NCBI RefSeq assembly: GCF_035582795.1
Contig: NC_134367.1
Location: 84,923,062-84,987,061 of the forward strand
Source: Mycteria americana
Taxonomy: Eukaryota; Chordata; Aves; Ciconiiformes; Ciconiidae
Reading direction: 5' to 3'
DNA length: 64,000 bases
The notes below the pieces were generated by a model, which saw only the letters and a list, made by a program, of their open reading frames with translations, was not told the origin of the DNA and did no database searches. The position numbers were made by a program, and so were the translations under genes. Numbering within the stretch: the first letter of the stretch is position 1; the number at the start of each line of letters is the position of its first letter. Positions 9,211 to 20,049 of this stretch are shown here, piece by piece.

Positions 9211-12200
9211 CTACAAGAACAGACATTCAGTTTAAAAGCAGCATTACTTCCAACTGATTGCTTTCAAATAGCTGCCTTTCTTTAATTTTTATAAGCAAGA
9301 TTTTACCATAAAGAGCGCTCAAACTGCTCTATTTATTGAATGACACATCTCTGCTCCGCTCTAAAACACCAGCACACCCACGTAGCCCATGCATCGAGGC
9401 ACAGATACTTGAAAATGGGCTATAAAACAGCCTACATGAGACATGAAGGACAGAGGCAAAGAGATGACGGAGAAACTGGGGAAAAAAGGTATTGGGCTGC
9501 AGGAATAAACTAAGGAAGATGAGGCTGGGAGACTGCCATGAGAAAGCAAGCTGTACTGAATCCAAAATGGAGAGCCAGTAAGCAAACCGGCTGCAGGAAA
9601 GAATTCCACTCATATTTTGACACATAAGAAATGGGAGAGCATTTCACCAAGCAAACTCATCTCTCCCTCCTTTAAGTCTTTCCCTTAAAGTTCAGTTCTT
9701 TCACCCCAATGTTTTACAAGTTTTCTTTGTGCACAACCTAAAATAGTTTGTTTTGTATCTGCTTGCACAGAACCGGTCCTCCAAGCTGCTTTTAACATAC
9801 ACAATGATGCTGCCTTTTAATGTCATATACAAATAAAAAAAAAATTACTAAAAAAAAAAAAAAGAAAAATAATTAAAAGGCCATAAAGGCAAATCCCAAT
9901 TCAGATTTTGAAGAATTCCCAGTGTCCTGAAGCATGCCATTCATACGTACCTCAAAGAGAACGTAGCCAAAGCCTTTACCCAAGCCGGTCTTTCTGTCTC
10001 TCACAATTCGCACTGCTACTACACCTCCACAGACAAAAAAGTGTTCTCGCACAGCATCATCACTGATGTCTGCAGGCAAGCACAACGAAACAGATGCCTC
10101 TTCAGTCAAGACACACAGCTTTAGAAGCCAGGCCCAAATCCAAATATTTTATATTTACCAATTCAGGTACACAAACATATATATTTAAATATATAAATTA
10201 ATATATAAATATATAGGTGCACAAATACCAGTGGTTCAGAAAAATTCTAGCAAGCTAACAATGCAGGCTTTACAAAGGGCTATTTACTTTGACGGTTGCT
10301 GATCCTCTAGCTTTGAAGAATAGAACATAAATCACAAATAAGAACGAAGGCAAAACTGAAATAAATTTTTCAAATAATTTCATTTATGGTTTGAACATAG
10401 TGGAAATTAAGATTTGTGCTACATTTTTGTAGCTCCTTCTTATGCCAGAATCTCTTTCTAAGAATAATGCTGATGATAATGAGCTTGAGCTGGCTGTTCC
10501 TGGAGTCTAATGCTCATTGACTGAGCTGTGAATTTTAGCTGAATGGGGGAGAAGGGGTTTAGGGTTTCCAACCACAGTTGCTATGCGATTATTCTGATAA
10601 TGGCTGGATGTGTGAGGCTTTCTCACTCTCATGCCTATGCGAACAGACAAGCGTGATGTACCGATACAAAAATACAGGTTATTCTCTTCCCTGTACAGGT
10701 ATGCTCCATACTACGGTAAATCCCTTTACACAGATACAGTCGTATCTCTGTTAAGGGGAGGGGCTGAATTTAATAGTACAGGTTTAATTACAGCAATGAG
10801 ACTTAGATGTGCTGAGAAAGGTTCAAGCTGCTGAAGTCAGAGCACTGCAAAATGTCCAAACTGTTTCTTCTGCAGGATGCACAGAGGAACATACAGTACT
10901 GACACACACTCCACACAACAGGCATTAGCAACATCACCACAGTCAGATTTGTCACCTATCCAGATTTTCAGACAGGTGAAGTTTTAGGCTGAAGTCTACA
11001 GCCCGTTTGTTTCAGCATCACTGTCAGCAGTACGTGACACTGGCTCTGCGTCAGGCCATAGGCACAGGGCATACCTTCATCCTGTATATTTATGCATCCA
11101 CACCACCCCCAAGCAAGATGCTCGTTCCAAGCATCCTGACTCCATTAATACCCTCATGTGGACCACACCTGATGGCAATCCCTTCATCTACTCTCCACTC
11201 TACTCAGAAGCAGCTGAATATTCATCAAGCACTGACCTCAACTATACAGTAAGCACCTCCACACGGGTAACAACCGATTGCCAACAGCTGTCTGGACAGA
11301 GTCACTCACCCTGTGACTCACAGACAGCATCAAAATGAGAAGCCATCACTGTGTATCACTTGGAAGTAGTTCACAAACAGGTACCGATACACGTTTAACA
11401 GTTTAGAAAGCTATGGCCTATGCAGTTTAGTCATATTTACTTAAAAAAACATCAAGCAACAACAAGAACTAGAAGTGCTTGCAGTTCTAGCTACAATAAA
11501 GAAAACAATTAATCTGCAGAACTTGCCAGAAACTTACAATGCCTTTAGGTGTTTCAGTTAAAAAAATAAAACTGCTATTTAAAAAATTAATTCCAGCAAA
11601 AGATATTTAGCTACCTAAACATACTACCCTAAATATCAATAAATAAAAAATCCCTAATGTCAACATATTCCATAAATGTTAAGTAACAACGCATAACAAT
11701 CCGTTTTAGACTTACCATATGAGAGATTTCCCAAGAATACAGATCGTTTATTGTCATGCTAAAGAAAACAAGAGATACAAGACAGTAAGTTATTTGTTAC
11801 AGACAAAAAAAACCCCAAACACAAAACAAAAAACCACAAACCCACAGAAAAGGGTTTCTCTAGTCACACCTCTTACTTACCGAACTCGGTTTTGATGCAA
11901 TGTCAACTCTGATGTGAAATCCACTAGCAATTTCTGTTCCATTTCTTTTGTAGCCAAAAGCAAAGTTTTAAAAACAAAATGAGTGTTACTTAATTTACAA
12001 TGTCACTGCATAGCTTTATTCCAAAAGCAAATTTACTTTTACGTTTGAAAAAACATTTTATTCTGATTCAAGCAAAAGAGAGGAGGTAGTTCAAATTTAT
12101 CTTTTAACACTCTCTAAATCTGCCTCTTCAGCAGGGAATGAGAACAAAACTGAGACTTACTCATTTAGAGCCTTAATAGCATCACATTCTTCCTTAAATA

Positions 12201-15200
12201 CAACATAAGCATTAATGAACTTCGCATTAGGATGCACCTTATGCCTGGAACATGAAAGAGACACATATTGTTTAAATAATTCTGATGTTGTGCAGTGCAC
12301 AAGCACTTCTTGTTAAACATATTTATGCCTCCTCTTGTTCTGTGCACAGTAAAAACTTTATTTCTCTTAAAGGTCAAGCTAGCCCCTTATGCCCAAGGGA
12401 GTTTCACTGTACATCTTATACAGCCTGTATATGCACCCTGATCAAGCTTCCTCAACTCATAAATACATCCAAAGGAATTAAAGACTCTTAGCATCTTCCT
12501 CCTTCCTAAAATATAGGAATTGCAGCCTAAGATAACAAATTACTTACTAGTATAATGGGCACATAATTATTTTTCACTTGTCAAGAAAACTTACATACAC
12601 ACAAAGGTAATAAGGTAATTACAAAAGTCAAAGAAACACAAAATTAAACAATTAATATAGCCAAATATGTAACAACCAACACTTAAAAATCATTTTTGCT
12701 TTGAAAAATAAAGCACAAATTCACAAGAGGAACCTACTTTATCGCTGCTAACTTTTTGGATAAAGTATCTTCTGCTGGAACCTTTAAGATAAAAAGAGCT
12801 TTAGTTAAGTGGGTCTACTGTCAATTTATCTCAAATACTTGAAGACAAAGAGGAATTCAAACAGGTACCATTCCCACCCAAAGCGATGTAGCCAGTACAG
12901 TGAACAAATGAAGTAACTGGCTATTCCTAGAGATAATCTAGAGAGACCTCAGAATTAGACAGCTTGCTTTGACTTCATCTGTTGCACTTCTTGAGTTCCA
13001 GACTGTTATCTTCAACTATTTTACAGAGTACACTGATTTACAATCATATGTGTCTTTGCTACTATGATTTAAAAACAAGTAAGTAATACCTTCACTAAAC
13101 AAGCAACAATAAAAGCATTCTTCTTAAGGAGAAAATACAGCTCTGATAGTATCAACTGCTGCTACAGGAAGAGTAAAATGTGATGAAAGGAAAGATGCAT
13201 CTGCAGTGCCTCTGTGGTAAAACCTCCAAGGATTCTTCTAATGGCAAAAAATACACACCCAAACCCACTTCTGCACCAATGAATACTACCCTTTAAGACT
13301 GGAAACATAATTTTGTTATATAACATTAGAGGAAATAACCTACCAAAGATCGGAATCGAATGGATTGTATTTTTCCATACTGTTTAAAAAGAGATTTCAG
13401 CGCCTAAACAGAAGATATTACAAATAGTCAATACATTTTTTGCATTCTGGTAATAACGATTACTGTTGAATATTTATTAGTAAGATTGTTTTTACACTAT
13501 TTTCATTTTACTTATACAAGGTCCATTAAAGGGCTACTAAAAATATGCAAATAATTTGTAACTGTTCCTGTGTTTCTTGTGGCAGTTTCTTATTCTACAG
13601 ATTGCGAAAACTGAATTCATACACCTTACTATGGAAGAAAGTATAATTTAACGTATTTTATGCAACAATCTGAAGGATTATTTGCATTAAAAGTTAGAAG
13701 CAGTCTCTAGCTTTGTAATTGTAGTTCTCATTTATTAAGTCATTTTTCACTGAAAAAGAAACTAACCAATTCTACTAAAGAAAGAGCAACTGCATCCCCT
13801 GCTGTAAAAAGCCTAACTCTGGTAAAACAAAAGAGATTACCTCTAATGGTCTCTGATAATGAGCATCATTTCCTACTTTCCCAAAAAGCAATTTTAGTTA
13901 CAAATACGTACGACTTCTCAGCTGGAAACATCCCCTCAAACTAAGGACTATTGCAGTTCTTTTCACTTCTCTAGCTGACAGAATCCACTCACATACCTGA
14001 ACAGTACAGCTGACAGGCAAGTTTCCAACAAACACTGTTCTTCTGTTTACTGTTTCATCAGCCACCTTTTTTTTCTTCCGTTGTTTTACAGTAGTGCCTG
14101 TATCTGAATTAGCAACACTTTTGGTGATGGCATGAGAAGCCCCTTTTTTTTGCTTAGCCTTGTTTTGAACCAGTTTTTGCTCCTCCTCTTCATCTGCCTG
14201 CTCCAAAGCACTCTCCCTTATTAGAAAAAGACAAGCAAATTATAATTGATGGGAAAAAAACTTGAGGTCAGAGAACTGAAGCCTCCAAAATTTTAACTTA
14301 TCTTTTAAATTACGTTCAACATAAAATTTCAAACATTATTTTGCTTATTATGCATTAAACAAACATATCTGACCATTCCATAACATGGAAAACTATTTGC
14401 TGTCCCCAGGACATTACGTTCACTATTTAGTAGGTGTAATAAAGAAAGAATTCATAAGTAAATCATTTTGATATCCTCTAAAACTGAAAGGGGGGGGGGA
14501 ATTTGTCTTTGTGCGCTGGAACTAAGGAGAAATTTAGTTCTTCCCAGTATCCAGGGCACTCACAACAGACAATCCTTTGGGATCCATCTGTACGCTAACA
14601 AACCTCTATCGATCCAAACTTGCTGTTAACAGCATCAACAATAAGCAGACCTGAAGAAGCCTCTGGAAGGCTACCAACACCAAAATAGCAAACAAAAGTT
14701 TCATGGGCACGGAAGATGCAACAACACACAGTGTCAGAGACAGGACATGGTGTTTGCCTGGAGCTACAATCAAGCAAACTTCATTATCCAAACTTCGCTG
14801 CACTGAGAGTAGCTTCCTGCCTGCATTGACAGCATCTTGGTTCAACCCTGCGTATTTAAGGGAACAGACAGTGTCACAGAGTAGTTCTGTGTCACAGCAG
14901 AGGGCAAGTGTGCTAAGGACAACTAACTCTGTCTGGTAACTTGCTGCTGCTGAAACCGTCACTGCTCCTTTGACTGCAGGTCTGCTGAATAAAGCCAACT
15001 ACAGTTAGAAAGCATCACCCCATGCCAGAGAAAACTTTTTGTCTACATCTACAACCTTTAGACCTGTTAGCTCTCTAACAGGGGGTTTGCACTTCACAGA
15101 ATCGTTTAGGTTGGAAAAGACCTTTAAGATCATCAAGTCCAACCGTAAACCTAACGCTGCCAAATCCACCACTAAGCCATGTCCCTAAGCACCTCATCTA

Positions 15201-16759
15201 AACATCTTTTAAATACCTCCAGGGATGGCAACTCCACTGCTTTCCTGGGCAGCCTGTTCCAATGCTTGACAACCCTTTTGGCAAATAAAATTTTCCTAAT
15301 GTCCAATCTAAACCTTCCCCAGCGCAACTTGAGCCCATTTCCTCTGGTGCTATCACTTGTTACCTGGGAGAAGAGACCAAAACCCACCTCACCACAAGCT
15401 CCTTTCAGGCAGTTGTAGAGAGTGATAAGGTCTCCCCTCAGCCTCCTTTTCTCCAGGCTAAACCACCCCAGTTCCCTCAGCCACCCCTCATATGACTTGT
15501 GCTCTAGACCCTTCACCAGCTTCGTTGCCCTTCTTTAGACATGCTCCAGCACCTCTTCATGGACCTACAACTTCAAGAAGCTGGAAGTATTTACTACTTT
15601 CTGGTGCGAACTACAGAAAATTTTCACAATCTTCTTAAAAATAATCTTCTTAAAAATAATCTTCTTAAACACAAGGTTCAAGACGAATAGTAGAACAGAG
15701 CTTTATTTTTTCACTGAACTCATAATCTCATGATTAATCTAGATGTTGGGTTTTTAACCTCACTATAAAAAGGTATCATCTGCTCACCTGTTTGCCAATT
15801 TTTTCTCTGCTTTTGAAAGTTCCTTCTTTCTAGCTTTCTTTGCTTTTATAGGAGGTTCTTGTATGACAGATGAGCTCTGGTCTTCTGACGCTTTCTCCAC
15901 TTCTTCTGTATGCTTTCTTTTCTTACTTTCCTTAAAAAAAAAACCAAAACAAATCAACTTGAAAAAGCAAAATTCTAGAAACACCCTACTATTATTTTAT
16001 ATATTGTAATTCATTTGGAACACCACTAACTGAAGCCATCAGCTGCAAGAAGCAGTGCTTCCGACACCCAGGTCTGCCTGGTCACCGCTGTGCCCACCCC
16101 ACCGGTCGCACCCACCCGCCCTCCTCACGGCATTTTCAGCCCTGAGGGGACCACCACGGGGACAGCACATGGCGAAAAGCGACCTGCTACTCACCTCCTA
16201 GGAGGAAGGGCTCCTGGCTAACGGGGCTCCCCAGGAAGCCGCCCGCCCGCCCGCCAATCGCCCACGACCGTTATTCGGCCCCCCTCGGGCACGAACGCGC
16301 AGGCAGGAGGGAAACGCTCCGCTGCCGCCGACACCCCCCGCCCCAGCCATGACCGGGCCTCTGGGGGCAGAGCACCCACCGCCCGGCGGTTCGCGCCATC
16401 CCCGGCTCCCGGCAGGCCAGGAGGAGCACGGCGCGGCGCGGCGCGGCACCTACCGCCGGCACGGCCACCAGCACCGGCGGGGCAGCGGCGGCGCTGAAGA
16501 GGCGCGCGAGGGGCGCGGCGGGGGCCCTGCTCGGGCACAGGCTGTCCGCCACCTGCCCCACCACGTACTGCTCCGCCTCGGCCTCGGCCTCGGCCTCGGC
16601 CCCGGCCCCGCGCCGCCCCGCCGCCTCAGCGCGCGCCCGCCCACCGACGGCCGCCCCGCCTCGCCTCCGCGCGCGGGGAGGGCGCGCGATAACGGTCCCC
16701 GCCGCCGCCACCGGGTCCTGCGCCCGCCGCGGCTCCGCGCCCCTCCGGCGGGCCCTCAT
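8884..16759 (-). CDS. RBM34: RBM34 gene, RNA-binding motif protein 34 (10 coding exons, complete)
   Basis: RBM34 is a nucleolar RNA-binding protein, homologous to yeast Nop12, with two RRM domains; it is linked to ribosomal RNA maturation. Ten minus-strand exons join to 1410 nt, or 469 residues plus stop, against 430 in human. An Arg/Ala-rich N-terminus with an Ala-Glu repeat (about residues 53-63) is followed by the conserved VVGQVADSL motif, a lysine-rich linker, RRM1 (RNP2 VFVGNL at about 211-216, RNP1-like NAYVVF) and RRM2 (RNP2 VFLGNL at 314-319, RNP1 KGFGYVLF at 353-360). The basic tail contains the conserved [11 protein letters not shown] segment. All nine introns are GT-AG with matching phases. 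The RRMs match human well; the N-terminal leader and tail diverge, as is usual for this protein. An ETS-containing CpG-island promoter lies directly upstream. Confidence 0.95.
9211..9950 (-). other. RBM34: RBM34 intron 9
   Basis: An intron of 0.74 kb. It carries A-runs near 9836-9863 (14 uninterrupted A at 9850-9863), and no gene or known repeat family was recognised. Confidence 0.8.
9951..10069 (-). CDS. RBM34: RBM34 coding exon 9 (core of RRM2)
   Basis: A 119-nt exon encoding [20 protein letters not shown], then [19 protein letters not shown], with the RNP1 motif KGFGYVLF. The acceptor is cctgcag|ACA and the donor TGAG|GTACGT. Confidence 0.96.
10070..11715 (-). other. RBM34: RBM34 intron 8
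   Basis: An intron of 1.65 kb with a short AT-rich tract (about 10140-10220, containing ATATTTAAATATATAA). Plus-strand open frames here are short and show no family resemblance. Confidence 0.8.
11716..11758 (-). CDS. RBM34: RBM34 coding exon 8
   Basis: A 43-nt exon encoding [14 protein letters not shown], with the RNP2 motif of RRM2. The acceptor is tctttag|CAT and the donor ATATG|GTAAG. Confidence 0.95.
11881..11944 (-). CDS. RBM34: RBM34 coding exon 7
   Basis: A 64-nt exon encoding [20 protein letters not shown], the end of RRM1. The acceptor is acaaaag|AAA, with a weak pyrimidine tract; the donor is TTCG|GTAAGT. Confidence 0.93.
12161..12244 (-). CDS. RBM34: RBM34 coding exon 6
   Basis: An 84-nt exon encoding [18 protein letters not shown] and on to AIKALN, which includes the RNP1-like NAYVVF of RRM1. 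Phase decides the acceptor at ttccag|GCATAAG. The AG four bases further in would break the frame. The donor is ATGA|GTAAGT. Confidence 0.93.
12738..12781 (-). CDS. RBM34: RBM34 coding exon 5
   Basis: A 44-nt exon encoding [14 protein letters not shown] plus two bases, the variable loop of RRM1. The acceptor is cttaaag|GTT and the donor is TAAA|GTAGGT. Confidence 0.93.
13344..13403 (-). CDS. RBM34: RBM34 coding exon 4
   Basis: A 60-nt exon encoding [20 protein letters not shown], the first helix and second strand of RRM1. The acceptor is gtttag|GCG and the donor TTTG|GTAGGT. Confidence 0.95.
13997..14216 (-). CDS. RBM34: RBM34 coding exon 3 (start of RRM1)
   Basis: A 220-nt exon that carries a charged linker ([19 protein letters not shown]) and the first strand of RRM1 ([13 protein letters not shown]). 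The acceptor is taataag|GGA and the donor TCAG|GTATGT. Confidence 0.95.
15095..15555 (-). mobile_element. CR1 LINE 3' end, 5'-truncated
   Basis: On the minus strand this reads as the last part of CR1 ORF2 and its short 3' UTR. It includes the usual [20 protein letters not shown] and [20 protein letters not shown] motifs and ends RDMA, then the gattctgtg-type 3' terminus. About 460 bp remain of a several-kb element, the common avian truncation form. The frame is open through the retained part of the ORF. It sits in the intron between RBM34 exons 2 and 3, in the sense orientation of the gene. Confidence 0.93.
15628..15669. repeat. 15-bp tandem repeat (aatcttcttaaaaat, about 2.8 copies)
   Basis: Nearly perfect tandem copies lie about 70 bp beyond the truncated 5' end of the CR1 element, in the same RBM34 intron. 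Confidence 0.85.
15788..15930 (-). CDS. RBM34: RBM34 coding exon 2
   Basis: A 143-nt exon encoding a lysine- and glutamate-rich linker ([13 protein letters not shown], then KAEKKLANR), matching the human AEKKLADR region. The acceptor is tttaag|GAA and the donor ACAG|GTGAGC. It ends in phase 2. Confidence 0.93.
16454..16759 (-). CDS. RBM34: RBM34 coding exon 1
   Basis: The exon encodes 102 codons. The ATG at 16759-16757 is the only in-frame Met before the conserved VVGQVADSL motif. An in-frame TGA sits nine bases upstream (16768-16766), and the -3 position is a purine, so the start is well supported. A GGCCTC-type hexamer (16572-16605) encodes an Ala-Glu repeat. The donor is GCG|GTAGGT. Confidence 0.87.
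16572..16605 (-). repeat. RBM34: Hexanucleotide repeat coding for Ala-Glu
   Basis: About five copies of a GCCTCG-type hexamer within RBM34 exon 1 encode the alternating [10 protein letters not shown] stretch. A multiple-of-three unit lets it change length without shifting frame. Confidence 0.88.
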
Positions 16760-16798
16760 GGCTCCTCACGAAGTGGGGGGAAGCGATTGAGCGCGCGT

Positions 16799-16807
16799 CA
16801 CTTCCGG
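16799..16807 (-). promoter_or_regulatory. ETS/GABP motif CCGGAAGTG
   Basis: The minus strand has a full consensus ETS-family site 40-48 bp upstream of the RBM34 start codon, close to the likely transcription start. Such sites often position initiation in TATA-less promoters; its use here is inferred. Confidence 0.65.
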
Positions 16808-17149
16808 CGCGCGGGACCGGAGCGGGCGGCCCCGCTGAGGGAGGGCGGCGCTGCGGGCCGGTGAGCGGAACCGGGCCGGTGAGGGGGACGGGAACGGGAC
16901 GGGAGGCAGCGGGGTCGCCCTCGTAACGCTCCGCGGGGGAAGGGTGGTGAGGGGCCGTGCCCGGCGGAGGCGCCGGGAAGGGCGCCCTGCGGAAAGGCAG
17001 CCCCTCCCCGCCCGCTCCCTCTTCCGCCGCTCACCGAAAACCTGCCCCGCGCCGCGCCCCGCCCCACCCCGGGGGGCCCGGCCCGGCCCGGCCCGAGTGG
17101 CGGGGAGGAAGCTCTTCCCAGCCACGACGTCACAGTGCAGCGCTTGGGT

Positions 17150-20040
17150 TTCTGTGGGCGCGGGAGCAATATGAACACATAATACATCAGCTAGGGCTGT
17201 TGCACTCGTTTGGGGGGAAAAACGCCTGTGGTAGGTGGTTGCATTTATTTTCCGAGACCCTCGGCTCCAGGCCTGCTGGGCTCAGCTGCATCTGGGAAGG
17301 GAGACGGAAATTATTCCGTGATTACTTCTTTCCGTCTTCTCAAGCTGTTTCTACTTAAAATCACTGACGTGGTTCAGCGTGCCACAAGTGGTTAAAAACG
17401 AGTGTTGCTCTCGCCTGCGGAAAGACTAACTTTCTTTGCCCCACGTTGCTGTGGAAATACTTCTTACGGCACCCTTTCTCTTTTGTCTGTCTTCATGAGT
17501 ACTATCCAGCCCGCAGCCAGGATGAAATTACAAAAACCCAAGCGCACAAACCCCCCAAAACCCCAGCTGAAGCCTGTGCAAGATGTTCTCGTTGTCCTTG
17601 AACACAGCAGGTTAAATGGAAACTGTCAAGAAGGTTGCTCTGTGGCAGGCTGCCTCACGCTCGGGCAGCGCTGCAGCTGAAAGACGGAAGTAAAGCCGAT
17701 GGAAAAGGGCTTACGCACACCATTTCATTACGGTGCGCCATTGCCAAGGTGGGTGACCTTAGGCCAAGTTTGTAGGCAGAAAGCATCCCTCCAGTGCTCA
17801 GGCAGCCCCTTCCCAAAATAGACTTGGTATGCATTACAAACACAACTGGGTTCTAGAAAGAGCACAGAGCCACAGGCAGGTAAGCAGTTATTGCTTAAAC
17901 AGTCCTAAGAAGGCGTTAGACCACCAGAGAGATCATCCCAAAGCATCACCTGGGCAGTTAGTTTCCTTCTGGATGGTTTCATCTGTGCCCGGGATCCGCA
18001 GCAGGCTTTTAAAGCATGGAAGGATTTTTCTGATGAAAAAATCCCTGAAACCCAGTACTTCTGGGGGCAGTTGAGGACTGTAGCCTGGGGGACAGGAAAA
18101 GGAAGAACTAGTCATACCTCTTTCCCCCAGCTTCGCCTTATAGCCAGTAGGGGCGAGTGCTCTGGATTGTCTTGCTGCTGCAGCTATGTGGACAGGACTG
18201 GATAACTGATGCAACTGGGAAAGGCCCTTTTTTGTTAGGCTAATTCTCAAACAGATCATTTTCCAACCCAGGCCGCCGTGCAGCTGATGCAGAAGGAAGT
18301 TTGATCCGTTACTAACTCTCTGCAATTAGGCCCCTAATGGGGATCTCCTTTTAGACCTGCCTGTCCAGACTGTAATTTTAAATGCTAGACAATGTGATAG
18401 TAATGGGAAAGGCACAGGAAGTTACAAGGCACTTAAAGGCTGAAGGAAGTATGAACAGCTCTTCTGTTGTATCATTTTATGCACTTTTTGAACAGCCAGT
18501 GTTGGCAGTTTTGTTGGCACCAACATCCAACTGAAGGCAAAACAAGTAATCCAGCTATGGAATAAAGGTAAAGCGTTAGTCTTGACACATGCACCAGGCA
18601 TCCCATGTCTGGCCGCCTGGATGCCAGGAAAGGCAGGGACCCTCACTGATGGGGTCAGCCCAAGAGAATACACAAATTCCTAAAAACCAGCAGGTGGCTG
18701 CTGCGCTACTTGTATTGGCTTTTCCAATCTACCTGCACACAATAGAGCGGTTCTGGAGGTGACAGGTGGGGCAGAACAGGCTGAACCATCAAAATACATC
18801 AAAATTACATTGGACAAGAGTTCAGCTGGCTGATTTCAGAGACGTAATTGCTGAAGCTCAACAAAAGGCGTACAGCCTCCAGGAGCTCTGCCAGAGAGCA
18901 AGTTTGAGCCCTGTGGTGACAGGAAAATGTCATGGCATGATGGAAACTACACAGTAACAAGTATGTACAAGCAGGAGACTGTAAATAAAGGGAGTCTGGA
19001 GCAATGCAGACAGCCTTCAAGCAAGGCATGCTTTCTCTCAGCATATGCTGACAGTCTACACTCTCGGCTATTCTCAACACAGTCAAGCATGAGATGTGCA
19101 AAACTGATTCTGTTGCTCAGCCAAGGGGTAAAGGATTAAGGAGGGGGTAGTTTGTCTCATTTTGCCTTTCAGGTCATGGTCCGAGCAGGCACTCAAGTAT
19201 GGGCACAGCCCAGCAATCGCTAGTGGGAAACTTTCTCTGCTGTAAGCACACAGTGCATGTCAAGCAGGGAGCATGCCCATGTTTAAAGCTGTGTTACAGT
19301 ACATAACCTGAAAAGAAGCTCAAATTGACTCACTGGAACATGGGATAAAAGTGCCTGGCTAACAGTTTGCCAAAGGTGCCTTTCTTTGTAACCACTGGGA
19401 CACAAGCAACGTGGAACCTGGGGAGTACCATTTACAGACACACTTCACAGAAGAGGTGCAATATAAAACATCCAGAACAGATTTTTGACTCATCATTAAA
19501 CTGCATGAGAAGTACAACAAAATTTAAATAATCTCTGTACTAAAGAACAGCAAAAATCCTATTTATGCAAAAACTCAGTTTGGGAGTGGGGAGGTGACTA
19601 ACGATCCCTGCTTTAAATAAGTAAACAAACAAATCCTCTCATAGAACATGAGAGCCAACAATTGTCACATCAAAGCAAAAATGCTGGCACTAAAACTGAG
19701 AGCTGATCAAGAACTAGTAGTGAGTGGAGAGCTGAATTTGCTCTTGTTTGCCCACATGTAGTCCCCAGTTAATACTCATTATGCCTACTGAGACTGAAAG
19801 GCAGAATTAAAGTATTACAACTGTGATTCTGCTAAACTTAAACATATGTAAATATCCTGAGTAGCCCCACTGAAATTAGAATTACTCCTGTCAGTCTCAG
19901 ATCACCGGTAATTAACAACACAGTCAATGTTTCCAAAGCTTATCATTGTTTGTTATTAGTCTCATCAGTAATCTATCATTTTGCAGGTGTAACAGCATTT
20001 TGGTGAACTGAACTACAGTGACACATGATGTAAACAGACA
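17150..20040. other. Intergenic region between ARID4B and RBM34
   Basis: About 2.9 kb with moderate base composition. All open frames are short and have no recognisable similarity. No transposon or RNA gene was recognised. Confidence 0.7.
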
Positions 20041-20049
20041 ACACGAAGT

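Larger units (their letters stand above)
14217..15787 (-). other. RBM34: RBM34 intron 2
   Basis: An intron of 1.57 kb that holds the CR1 fragment, the 15-bp tandem repeat and a run of ten G (14490-14499). Nothing else was recognised. Confidence 0.85.
16200..17150. promoter_or_regulatory. RBM34: CpG island and promoter region of RBM34
   Basis: A GC- and CpG-rich island that covers exon 1 and about 350 bp upstream. It has no TATA box. A consensus ETS site lies about 40 bp upstream of the start codon, and a CRE-like ACGTCA is at about 17127-17132. The island extends well upstream of exon 1, so weak divergent transcription is possible, but no plus-strand gene was recognised. Confidence 0.8.

Noticed and set aside
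12241-12245. An alternative acceptor for RBM34 exon 6 at cataag|GTG
   Set aside because: It would shift the frame. The AG four bases upstream in the transcript (ttccag|GCAT) restores [15 protein letters not shown] and has a better pyrimidine tract.
15172-15516. A 114-codon open frame that could be taken for a host gene
   Set aside because: It is the C-terminal end of CR1 ORF2, not a host gene.
16349-16864. A 171-codon plus-strand open frame opposite RBM34 exon 1
   Set aside because: It is antisense to a real coding exon in a CpG island, with no recognisable family.
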